A stretch of DNA of 64,000 nucleotides from Saccharothrix sp. ALI-22-I (lineage in GTDB: Bacteria; Actinomycetota; Actinomycetes; Mycobacteriales; Pseudonocardiaceae), in NCBI RefSeq assembly GCF_001984175.1, contig NZ_MTQP01000066.1, forward strand, positions 186,001 through 250,000, written 5' to 3'. The position numbers were made by a program, and so were the translations under genes. Below, in pieces: positions 28,844-37,159 of the stretch (position 1 is the first letter of the stretch; the number at the start of each line of letters is the position of its first letter). The notes beneath the pieces were generated by a model. That model had not been told where the DNA came from and did no database searches. It saw nothing but the letters and a program-made list of their open reading frames with translations.

Positions 28844-31237
28844 ATGACGAACAGGACGACGGACGCCGTGGCGGCGCCGGCAGGCGACGCCGATCGGACT
28901 ACCGCCGGCCGGATAGGCGCTGCTTGGCAGGACGTCGGCCTGCCGGTGGCCGAACGGGTCGAAGCACTCGTCGCCGCGATGACGTTGGACGAGAAGCTGG
29001 CCCAACTCGTCGGCGTCTGGGTCGGCGCTGACCCCTCCGGCGCGGGCGTCGCTCCGCACCAGAACGACATGACCGGCGACCCGGTGATCTGGGCGGACGT
29101 CATCGCGTCCGGCCTCGGCCAGCTCACCCGCCCGTTCGGCACCAAGCCGGTCGACCCGGTGGCCGGCGCCCGTTCGCTGGCCGCGTCGCAGCAGCAGGTG
29201 GCCGCCGCCAACCGGTTCGGCATCCCGGCGCTCGTGCACGAGGAATGCCTCACCGGTTTCGCCGCGTGGCAGGCCACCGCCTACCCCGCGCCGCTGGCGT
29301 GGGGCGCGTCGTTCGACCCCGCGCTGGTGGCCGAGATGTCCGGCCTGATCGGCGGCTCGATGCGCGCGGCCGGCGTGCACCAGGGGTTGGCGCCGGTCCT
29401 GGACGTCACGCGCGACTACCGCTGGGGCCGCACCGAGGAGACGATCGGCGAAGACCCGTACCTGGTCGGCACCGTGGGCACGGCCTACGTGCGCGGCCTG
29501 GAGGAGTCCGGGATCGTCGCCACGCTCAAGCACTTCGCCGGCTACTCGGCCTCACGGGCCGGGCGCAACCTCGCCCCGGTGGCCATCGGCCCGCGCGAGT
29601 TCGCCGACGTGGTGCTGCCGCCGTTCGAGATGGCCATCCGCGACGGCCGGGTCCGGTCGGTCATGCAGTCCTACACCGAGATCGACGGGCTGCCGTCCGC
29701 CGCCGACGCCGGGCTGCTCACCACGCTGCTGCGCGACACCTGGGGCTTCGACGGCACCGTCGTCGCCGACTACTTCGCGGTCAAGTTCCTGGAGACCCTG
29801 CACGGGGTGGCCCGGGACGAGGAGCACGCCGCCGCGCTGGCCCTGGCCGCCGGCGTGGACGTGGAACTGCCGACCGTGCGGTGCTACGGCGGGCCGCTGC
29901 TGGAGGCGGTCAAGCGCGGCGACGTGGACGAGGCCCTGGTCGACCGCGCGTTGCGGCGCGTGCTGCGGCAGAAGATCGAACTCGGTCTGCTCGACCCGGA
30001 CTGGTCGGCCCTGCCGGAGAGCCTGGAGGACCTGCGGCTGGACTCGCCGCACGCGCGGGAAGTCGCGCTGCGCCTGGCGCAGGAGTCCGTGGTGCTGCTG
30101 GCCAACGACGGTGTGCTGCCGCTGCGGCCCGGCCTCCGGCTGGCCGTGGTCGGTCCGCTCGCGGACGATCCGATGGCGATGCTCGGCTGCTACTCGTTCC
30201 CCGCGCACATCGGCGTGCACCACCCGGACGTGCCGCTGGGCCTGGAGATGCCGACCGTGCTCTCCGCACTGCGCGGCGCGGTGGGCGGCACCATCATCCA
30301 CGCCCGGGGCTGCGAGATCATGACCGGGACCGACCCGGAGGACATCGCCGCGGCAGTGGCCGCCGCGGCGGAAGCGGACGTCTGCGTCGTCGCCGTCGGC
30401 GACCTGGCGGGCTTGTTCGGGCGCGGTACGTCGGGCGAGGGGTGCGACGCGACCGAACTCGTGCTGCCCGGGGCGCAGGCGGACCTGGTCCGCGCGGTCC
30501 AGGCCACCGGCACGCCGGTCGTGCTGCTGCTGATCACCGGGCGGCCGTACGCGATCGGCGAGCTGGCCGACGGCGCGGCGGCGGTCGTGCAGGCCTTCTT
30601 CCCCGGCCAGCTCGGCGGCCGGGCCATCGCCGACGTGCTGACCGGCGCGGTCTCGCCGTCGGGCCGGCTGCCGGTCGGCATCCCGGCCGACCCTTCCGGC
30701 CAGCCCGGCACGTACCTGTCGGCGCCGCTCGGCCGGCGCAGCGGCGTGTCGAACATCGATCCGACGCCGGTGTTCCCGTTCGGCCACGGCCTGGGCTACG
30801 ACACGTTCACCTGGTCGTCCGCGCGCGTGGTGTCGGCCGACCCGTGGACCACGGACGGCGAGGTCGAGCTCGAACTCGACGTGCGCAACCCCGGCACCCG
30901 GCCCGGCGCCGACGTGGTGCAGCTCTACCTGCACGACCCTGTCGCACAGGTCACCCGGCCCGTGGTGCGGCTCGTCGGCTACGCGCGGGTCCCGCTGGAC
31001 GGCGGCGCGTCGGCGCGCGTCACGTTCCGCGTCCCGGCCGACGTCACGTCGTTCACCGGTCTGGACGGACGCCGCGTGGTGGAACCGGGCGCGGTGCAGC
31101 TGCGCGTGTCCCGGTCCAGCGCGGACGTGCACGAAGCCGTGGACCTGGAGCTCGTGGGTCCGCTGCGCGAAGTCGACCACACGCGGCGTTGGCTCACCGC
31201 CGTGTCGGTCACCCCCGAGGAGGTGGAACCGGCATGA
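28844..31237 (+). CDS. GH3 beta-glycosidase (beta-xylosidase/beta-glucosidase)
   Basis: This 797-residue enzyme has no signal peptide and works in the cytoplasm on imported oligosaccharides. It has a GH3 N-terminal barrel (KHFAGYSASRAGRN, nucleophile D309 in VVADYFAVKF), the C-terminal sandwich (QESVVLLANDG, then GRLPVGIP) and a fibronectin-III-like tail. Start ATG 28844 has GGGGG 10 bases before; GTG 28823 is an alternative. First gene of the operon, overlapping the permease gene by ATGA. Xylosidase activity is favoured by context only. Confidence 0.93.
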   Translation: MTNRTTDAVAAPAGDADRTTAGRIGAAWQDVGLPVAERVEALVAAMTLDEKLAQLVGVWVGADPSGAGVAPHQNDMTGDPVIWADVIASGLGQLTRPFGTKPVDPVAGARSLAASQQQVAAANRFGIPALVHEECLTGFAAWQATAYPAPLAWGASFDPALVAEMSGLIGGSMRAAGVHQGLAPVLDVTRDYRWGRTEETIGEDPYLVGTVGTAYVRGLEESGIVATLKHFAGYSASRAGRNLAPVAIGPREFADVVLPPFEMAIRDGRVRSVMQSYTEIDGLPSAADAGLLTTLLRDTWGFDGTVVADYFAVKFLETLHGVARDEEHAAALALAAGVDVELPTVRCYGGPLLEAVKRGDVDEALVDRALRRVLRQKIELGLLDPDWSALPESLEDLRLDSPHAREVALRLAQESVVLLANDGVLPLRPGLRLAVVGPLADDPMAMLGCYSFPAHIGVHHPDVPLGLEMPTVLSALRGAVGGTIIHARGCEIMTGTDPEDIAAAVAAAAEADVCVVAVGDLAGLFGRGTSGEGCDATELVLPGAQADLVRAVQATGTPVVLLLITGRPYAIGELADGAAAVVQAFFPGQLGGRAIADVLTGAVSPSGRLPVGIPADPSGQPGTYLSAPLGRRSGVSNIDPTPVFPFGHGLGYDTFTWSSARVVSADPWTTDGEVELELDVRNPGTRPGADVVQLYLHDPVAQVTRPVVRLVGYARVPLDGGASARVTFRVPADVTSFTGLDGRRVVEPGAVQLRVSRSSADVHEAVDLELVGPLREVDHTRRWLTAVSVTPEEVEPA

Positions 31238-32223
31238 CCACCCAGATCCGCGAACCGGCGGCCGAAGCCGCCCCGAACCGATCGAAGAAGATCCCGAAGA
31301 ACCCGAAGCCGCCCCGGTACAAGAACACGTGGCGCAAGGCGTGGAAACGCGACTGGCAGCTCTACACCCTGGTCATCGTCCCGCTGCTGTTCTTCCTCGT
31401 CTTCCGCTACCTGCCGATGCTCGGCAACGTCATCGCGTTCCGCCGCTTCGTGCCGGGCGGCAGCATCTACGGCGAGTCGTGGGTCGGCCTGCGCTACGTG
31501 AAGCTGTTCATCAGCGACCCGAACTTCTGGGAGGTGTTCGGCAACACGCTCGCTCTGGGCGCGCTGACCCTGCTGTTCTGCTTCCCGTTGCCGATCGTGC
31601 TGGCCCTGCTGCTCAACGAGATCCGCTCGCGTTACTTCAAGCGGTTCGTGCAGACGGTGTCCTACCTGCCGCACTTCCTGTCCATCGTGATCGTCGCCGG
31701 CATGGTCATGCAGCTGACCTCGCTGGAGGGCACGGTGAACCAGATCGTCGGCGCGTTCGGCGGCGACAAGATCTCGTTCATCCAGGAGCCGGGCTGGTTC
31801 CGCACGATCTACGTCTCCTCCGAGGTGTGGCAGACCGTCGGCTGGGGCACGATCCTCTACCTCGCGGCGTTGACCACGATCGACTCGCAGCTCTACGAGG
31901 CGGCCCGGATCGACGGCGCCAACCGCTGGCAGCAGACCTGGCACGTGACGCTGCCGGGCATCCGCCCGACCATGATCACGCTGCTGATCCTCAACATCGG
32001 CACGTTCATGGCGGTCGGCTTCGAGAAGGTCCTGCTGCTCTACAACCCGCTTACCTACCCGACCGCGGACGTCGTCTCGACCTACCTATACCGGGTCGGC
32101 CTGGTGTCCAACAACTTCAGCTACGCCGCGGCGATCGGCCTGTTCGAGTCGATCATCGGCCTGGCGCTGGTCCTGTCCGCTAACGCGATCTCGCGTCGAA
32201 CAGTGGGGACGAGCCTGTGGTGA
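31234..32223 (+). CDS. ABC sugar transporter permease (LplB type)
   Basis: This 329-residue protein has six membrane helices after a basic, Pro-rich N-terminus. The EAA loop that contacts the ATPase is YEAARIDGANRWQQTWHVTLPG. It pairs with the next permease and the lipoprotein to import oligosaccharides. No ATPase gene is present here, so a shared MsiK-like ATPase from elsewhere is expected. ATG 31234 overlaps the GH3 stop. Confidence 0.94.
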   Translation: MTTQIREPAAEAAPNRSKKIPKNPKPPRYKNTWRKAWKRDWQLYTLVIVPLLFFLVFRYLPMLGNVIAFRRFVPGGSIYGESWVGLRYVKLFISDPNFWEVFGNTLALGALTLLFCFPLPIVLALLLNEIRSRYFKRFVQTVSYLPHFLSIVIVAGMVMQLTSLEGTVNQIVGAFGGDKISFIQEPGWFRTIYVSSEVWQTVGWGTILYLAALTTIDSQLYEAARIDGANRWQQTWHVTLPGIRPTMITLLILNIGTFMAVGFEKVLLLYNPLTYPTADVVSTYLYRVGLVSNNFSYAAAIGLFESIIGLALVLSANAISRRTVGTSLW

Positions 32224-33155
32224 CCACCGACCCGACGCAGCTCATGGAGCGGATGGCCAAGCCCGCCGCGCCCCGCCGCACGTCGCTCGACGACTCGCGC
32301 GGCTACCGGATCTTCCGGGTCGTCAACGTGGTCGTGCTGCTCGGCGTGGTCGCGGTGACGCTGTACCCGTTCGTCAACATCGTCGCGCAATCGTTCAGCA
32401 GCGAGCTCTACATCCGCACCGGCCAGGTGAACCTGTGGCCGCGCGGGTTCAACCTGGACACCTACAAGCTCGTCGCGGCCGACCCGGTGTTCTGGAACAG
32501 CTACCTCAACACCGTGATCTACACGGTGACCGCCACCGCGATCTCGATCGTGCTCACCACGATCTACGCGTACGTGCTGTCGAAGCACCGGCTCAAGGGC
32601 CGCAACCTGCTCATCGGCATCGCGGTGTTCACCATGTTCTTCAACGGCGGCCTGATCCCGAACTACGTGCTGGTGAACGGTCTCGGGATGACCAACACGA
32701 TCTGGGCGATCGTGCTGCCGAACGCGATCAGCGTGTTCAACCTGCTGGTGATGAAGGCGTTCTTCGAGAGCCTGCCGGCGGAGCTGGAGGAGGCCGCCGC
32801 GATCGACGGCCTGAACACCTACGGCATCCTGCTCAAGATCGTGCTGCCGCTGTCGAAGGCAGTGCTGGCCACGATGATCCTGTTCTACGCGGTGGCGAAC
32901 TGGAACTCGTGGTTCCAGGCGTTCATCTACCTCGACCGGTCCGAGCTGTTCCCGGTGACCGTGTACCTGCGCAACATGATCGCCGGCGCCTCCTCCGTGA
33001 CAGCGGTCGGCGCGGTGGAGTCCAACGCGCTGGCGATCTCCGCCAACATCAAGGCCGTGACGATGGTGCTCACAGTCCTGCCCATCGTCGTGGTCTACCC
33101 GTTCATCCAGCGCTATTTCGTGTCGGGCGTGATGCTCGGCGCGGTCAAGCAGTAG
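32217..33155 (+). CDS. ABC sugar transporter permease (YtcP/AraQ type)
   Basis: This 312-residue protein has six membrane helices; the EAA loop is LEEAAAIDGLNTYGILLKIV and the C-terminus ends in the usual VSGVMLGAVKQ. It is the second half of the membrane channel with the LplB-type partner. The start is GTG 32217 or GTG 32220, the latter giving a GTGA overlap with the previous stop. Confidence 0.94.
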   Translation: MVTTDPTQLMERMAKPAAPRRTSLDDSRGYRIFRVVNVVVLLGVVAVTLYPFVNIVAQSFSSELYIRTGQVNLWPRGFNLDTYKLVAADPVFWNSYLNTVIYTVTATAISIVLTTIYAYVLSKHRLKGRNLLIGIAVFTMFFNGGLIPNYVLVNGLGMTNTIWAIVLPNAISVFNLLVMKAFFESLPAELEEAAAIDGLNTYGILLKIVLPLSKAVLATMILFYAVANWNSWFQAFIYLDRSELFPVTVYLRNMIAGASSVTAVGAVESNALAISANIKAVTMVLTVLPIVVVYPFIQRYFVSGVMLGAVKQ

Positions 33156-33203
33156 CGCGCCCCTCCGAGTTGACGACGGTGTCACACACCTGAGGAGAGC
33201 ACG

Positions 33204-34832
33204 ATGCGAACGAAATGGAAGCGCACGCTTCTGACTCTCGTGGCCGGCAGCCTCGTGGTCGGCACGGCGGCGTGCAGCGACGACAGCACGGGCGCGGGCG
33301 GCGTCGACCTCGAAGGCAAGAAGGTCGCCGCGATGGCCGACTACAAGGCGGGTGACCAGTTCAAGGCCACCGAGCCGCTGGACGTCAGCCTGCTCTACCT
33401 CGACCAGGCCCACTACCCGTTGAAGAACGACTGGCTGCTGTGGTCGGAGATCACCAGCCGGACCAACGTCAAGATCCAGCCGACGGTCGTGCCCTACAGC
33501 GACTACGACCAGAAGCGCGGCCTGGTGATCAGCTCGGGCAACGCGCCGACGATCATCTCCAAGACCTACCCGGGTCAGGAGGAGCCGTTCGTCTCGTCCG
33601 GCGCGATCCTCCCCGTGAGCGACTACCTCGACCTGATGCCGCACTTCAAGGAGAAGATCGAGAAGTGGAAGCTCCAGCCGGAGCTGAACACGCTGCGCCA
33701 GGCGGACGGCAAGTTCTACCTGCTGCCCGGCGTGCACGAGGCCGTGTGGCAGGACTACACGCTGGCGTTCCGCACCGATGAGCTGACCCGCCTCGGCCTG
33801 TCCGCGCCGAAGAACTGGGACGAGGTCTACACCGTCCTCAAGGCGATCAAGGCCGCGCACCCGGACAGCTACCCGCTCTCCGACCGCTTCGAGGGCAAGG
33901 CCATCCTGAACTACGCCGGCCAGACCTTCGGCACCCAGGCCGGGTGGGGCTACGTCAAGAACACGACCTGGAACGAGTCCGGGCAGAAGTTCGACTTCAC
34001 CGGTGTGACGCCCGAGTACAAGCAGCTCATCGAGTACTTCCGCAAGCTCGTCGCGGAAGGGCTGATGGACCCGGAGAGCTTCACCCAGAAGGACGACGCG
34101 GCGATCCAGAAGTTCGCCAGCGGCAAGTCGTTCGCGATCAGCAGCAACGCGCAGACCATCATCAACGACTACCGCCCCAACCTCGGCAACATCCCCGGCG
34201 CGACCGTCGCCAAGATCCCCCTGCCGGCCGGGCCCAAGGGTGACGTGATCCGCGGCCAGCGCACGGAGAACGGCATCATGATCTCGGCGAAGGCGGTCGA
34301 GAGCGACAAGTTCGTGGCGACGATGCAGTTCATCGACTGGCTCTGGTACTCCGACAAGGGCCAGGAGTTCGCCAAGTGGGGCGTGGAGGGGACGACGTTC
34401 GAGAAGGACGCCTCCGGCAAGCGGAAGCTCAAGCCGGAGGTGGCGTTCGGCGGGATGAACGTCGGCGCTGCCAAGAACCTCCAGCGTGACTTCGGCTTCT
34501 CCGGTGGCGTCTTCGCCTACGGCGGCCCCACCGAACTGCTCCAGTCGACGTTCACCGAGGAAGAAATCGCCTTCCAGAAGACGATGGCCAACAAGAAGGT
34601 GCTCCCGCTGGCCCCGCCGGCGCCGTTCGACGAGCTGGAGCGCGAGCGGGCCACGCTCTGGGAGACCCCGCTGAAGGACTTCGTCCTGCAGTCGACGCTC
34701 CAGTTCATCCTCGGCAGCCGTGACATGTCCACTTGGGACGCCTACGTCAAGGAGTTGGACGCCAAGGGCATGACCGAGTACATGGAGCTCGTTAACAGCG
34801 CTTACAAGCGGTACAAGGAGAAGAACGGCTGA
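33204..34832 (+). CDS. Sugar-binding lipoprotein of the ABC transporter
   Basis: This 542-residue extracellular solute-binding protein has a lipoprotein signal with lipobox cysteine C24 (GTAACSDD). It belongs to the large LplA-type binding proteins that occur with LplB/YtcP permeases, which fits the 540-residue length. ATG 33204 has GAGGAGAG before it. A strong hairpin after its stop may protect the mRNA and raise its level relative to downstream genes. The ligand is probably a substituted xylo-oligosaccharide, judged from GH67 and GH39 nearby. Confidence 0.93.
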   Translation: MRTKWKRTLLTLVAGSLVVGTAACSDDSTGAGGVDLEGKKVAAMADYKAGDQFKATEPLDVSLLYLDQAHYPLKNDWLLWSEITSRTNVKIQPTVVPYSDYDQKRGLVISSGNAPTIISKTYPGQEEPFVSSGAILPVSDYLDLMPHFKEKIEKWKLQPELNTLRQADGKFYLLPGVHEAVWQDYTLAFRTDELTRLGLSAPKNWDEVYTVLKAIKAAHPDSYPLSDRFEGKAILNYAGQTFGTQAGWGYVKNTTWNESGQKFDFTGVTPEYKQLIEYFRKLVAEGLMDPESFTQKDDAAIQKFASGKSFAISSNAQTIINDYRPNLGNIPGATVAKIPLPAGPKGDVIRGQRTENGIMISAKAVESDKFVATMQFIDWLWYSDKGQEFAKWGVEGTTFEKDASGKRKLKPEVAFGGMNVGAAKNLQRDFGFSGGVFAYGGPTELLQSTFTEEEIAFQKTMANKKVLPLAPPAPFDELERERATLWETPLKDFVLQSTLQFILGSRDMSTWDAYVKELDAKGMTEYMELVNSAYKRYKEKNG

Positions 34833-34838
34833 GTTGTC

Positions 34839-34873
34839 CCGGGCCCGGTCGCGGTTGACGCGACCGGGCCCGG
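34839..34873 (+). terminator. Strong hairpin after the binding-protein gene
   Basis: A perfect 15-base stem (34839-34853 with 34859-34873) and GTTGA loop lie 6 bases after the stop. Because the same-strand GH39 gene continues 34 bases further, it is probably a partial terminator or mRNA stabiliser that makes the binding protein more abundant. Confidence 0.8.
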
Positions 34874-34907
34874 ACCCGTTGTCCTGCACCACGTTCCAGG
34901 AGTGCCA

Positions 34908-36452
34908 GTGTCGTTCGCGAGTTCACGCCCCATCGTCGTCCCCGGCGTGCCGATCGGCCGCCTGTCCGAGTCGTGGCGCCACTGCGTGGGCACCGGGCGG
35001 CTCAACCTCGCGCTGCGCGCCGACTACCAGGAGTCCCTGGCCCGCGTGCAGCGCGACATCGGTTTCCGCTACATCCGCGGCCACGGGCTGTTGTCCGACG
35101 ACATGGGCGTGCACCGGCTTTCGGAGGGCATCACCCGGTACTCGTTCACGTACGTGGACCAGGTGTTCGACCGGTTCCTGGAGCTGGGCATCCGGCCGTT
35201 CGTGGAGCTGGGGTTCATGCCGACCGCGCTCGCCTCGGGTGACGACACGGTGTTCTGGTGGAAGGGCAACATCACCCCGCCGAAGGACTGGGACGAGTGG
35301 GCCGCGCTGGTCCGCGCCGTGGTCCGGCACCTGGTGGACCGCTACGGCGTGGACGAAGTGCGCACCTGGCCGATCGAGGTGTGGAACGAGCCGAACCTCG
35401 TCAACTTCTGGAAGGACGCCGACCAGGAGGCGTACTTCCGCCTGTACGAGACGACCGCGCGGACCGTCAAGGACGTGGACGCCGGGCTCCAGGTCGGCGG
35501 TCCGGCGATCTCGCCCGGCTCGGACCAGTGGTGGGAGCCGTTCGCCGAGTTCGTCACCCGCCGCGACGTGCCGATCGACTTCGTCAGCAGGCACGCCTAC
35601 TCGTCCGGTCCGGCGCAGCACGTGCCGTTCGGCACCTACCAGGCGCTCGGCGCGCCGGAGACGCTGCTGGACCAGTTCGACGCGCCGCGCAAGCACCTGG
35701 CGGGCACCGCGCTGGCCGGGCTGCCGGTGCACATCACCGAGTACAACAGCTCCTACCGGCCGGACAACCCGATCCACGACACGGCCTACCACGCGGCCTA
35801 CCTGGCGCCGGTGCTGACCGGCGGGACGGAGTTGGTCGACTCGTACTCCTACTGGACGTTCTGTGACGTGTTCGAGGAGGACAACGTGCCGACTTCGTTG
35901 TTCCACGGCGGTTTCGGCCTGCTCACGCACCGGCAGGTGCCGAAGCCGACCTACCACCTCTACACGTTCATGGCCCGGATGGGGTCGCACGTGCTGGCGC
36001 GTGGGGACGACCACCTGGTGTGCGCCTTCGATGACGGCCGGGTGACCGTGCTGGCCTGGCAGCCGGTCGGCGGCACCGACGGGCCTGCTGCCTCTGAGCG
36101 GCACGACGTGCGGCTGTCGGTCCCGATGACCGGTCCGCGTGCGTTCGTGCGGCGGGAGCGGGTCAACGAGCACGACGGCAACGCGTTCGGCGCGTGGCGT
36201 GAACTGGGTCGGCCGCGCTCCCCTGACCAGCGGACGATCGAGGTGCTGCGCGACTGCGCCCGCCCGGCCGTGGAGCACCGGTCGCAGGTGGTTTCCGATG
36301 GGCGGCTCGTGCTCGACCTGGCGTTGTCGCGGCACGAGGTCACGTTCGTCGAGCTGACCCCGGTGCACGAGGAGGAGCACGTCGGGTTGGACGACCGGCG
36401 GCTGCTCGGGGTGTCCGACGACCGGCTCGTCGCACCGCACGAGCGGACGTGA
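34908..36452 (+). CDS. GH39 beta-xylosidase-like enzyme
   Basis: This 514-residue cytoplasmic enzyme has a (beta/alpha)8 barrel with acid/base E161 in EVWNEPNLVNFW and nucleophile E278 in VHITEYNSS, both in the GH39 pattern, and a C-terminal beta domain. It would release xylose from the non-reducing end of xylo-oligosaccharides. GTG 34908 is chosen because AGGAG lies 5 bases before it; GTG 34902 is less well placed. The last 30 residues, Asp/Glu-rich, overlap the next gene by GTGA. Confidence 0.92.
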   Translation: MSFASSRPIVVPGVPIGRLSESWRHCVGTGRLNLALRADYQESLARVQRDIGFRYIRGHGLLSDDMGVHRLSEGITRYSFTYVDQVFDRFLELGIRPFVELGFMPTALASGDDTVFWWKGNITPPKDWDEWAALVRAVVRHLVDRYGVDEVRTWPIEVWNEPNLVNFWKDADQEAYFRLYETTARTVKDVDAGLQVGGPAISPGSDQWWEPFAEFVTRRDVPIDFVSRHAYSSGPAQHVPFGTYQALGAPETLLDQFDAPRKHLAGTALAGLPVHITEYNSSYRPDNPIHDTAYHAAYLAPVLTGGTELVDSYSYWTFCDVFEEDNVPTSLFHGGFGLLTHRQVPKPTYHLYTFMARMGSHVLARGDDHLVCAFDDGRVTVLAWQPVGGTDGPAASERHDVRLSVPMTGPRAFVRRERVNEHDGNAFGAWRELGRPRSPDQRTIEVLRDCARPAVEHRSQVVSDGRLVLDLALSRHEVTFVELTPVHEEEHVGLDDRRLLGVSDDRLVAPHERT

Positions 36453-37159
36453 CCACCGTGGCCGAACGTCGAGGCGATCGTCGGGGTGATCCCGCAGCCG
36501 AGATCGGCGCCGGCGTCCTGTCGCGCGTCGCGTCCGTCGTGTACTGGTTCGTGGTCATCGAGGCGCTGCTGGTGCTGACGACTGCTCCGGGGCTCGTCGC
36601 GCTGGTGTTCCTGGCCGGGGATGCGGGCAACGCGCCGTTGATCGGGCTGTGCTTCGCGCCGGTGGGTCCGGCGCTGTCCGCGGCCATCTTCGCCTGGCGG
36701 GTGTTCCTGAACGACCGGGACCTCTCCCCCGCCCGGCACTTCTGGCGCGGCTACCGGCTCAACTGGCTCGATGTGCTGCGCTGGTGGCTGCCCGCGCTGG
36801 CGGTGCTCACCGTCATCGGGTTCTCGCTGGCGAACCTGGGTCTGGCGGGTGTGCCCGCCGGATACGGTCTGGTGCTGATCGTGATCGCGGTGGCGGTGCT
36901 GGTGTGGTCGGCCCAGGCACTCGTGCTGTCGTCCACGCTGGCATTGCGCACGCGCGACACCGCGCGGCTGGCGTCCTACTACCTGGGCGCCCGACCGGCG
37001 AGCGCGCTCGGTTTGTTGTCGCTGCTCGTGGCGGCCGGCGGGCTCGTCGTGCTCACGTCGGACTGGGTGCTCGCGCTGCTCGCCTCCCCGTTCACCCTCG
37101 CACTCCTGCGCAACGCCGACCCTGTCCTGCGCGACGCGACCGAGAGGTTCACGGCATGA
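36449..37159 (+). CDS. YesL-like DUF624 membrane protein
   Basis: This 236-residue protein has about five membrane helices and matches the DUF624/YesL group often found in operons with LplB/YtcP transporters and glycosidases. Its role is unknown. GTG 36449 overlaps the GH39 stop (GTGA) and its own stop overlaps the next ATG, so all are co-translated. Confidence 0.85.
   Translation: MTTVAERRGDRRGDPAAEIGAGVLSRVASVVYWFVVIEALLVLTTAPGLVALVFLAGDAGNAPLIGLCFAPVGPALSAAIFAWRVFLNDRDLSPARHFWRGYRLNWLDVLRWWLPALAVLTVIGFSLANLGLAGVPAGYGLVLIVIAVAVLVWSAQALVLSSTLALRTRDTARLASYYLGARPASALGLLSLLVAAGGLVVLTSDWVLALLASPFTLALLRNADPVLRDATERFTA

Noticed and set aside
32121-34892. Minus-strand 923-codon frame
   Set aside because: Shadow of the permease and binding-protein genes; Arg/His/Val-rich without domains.
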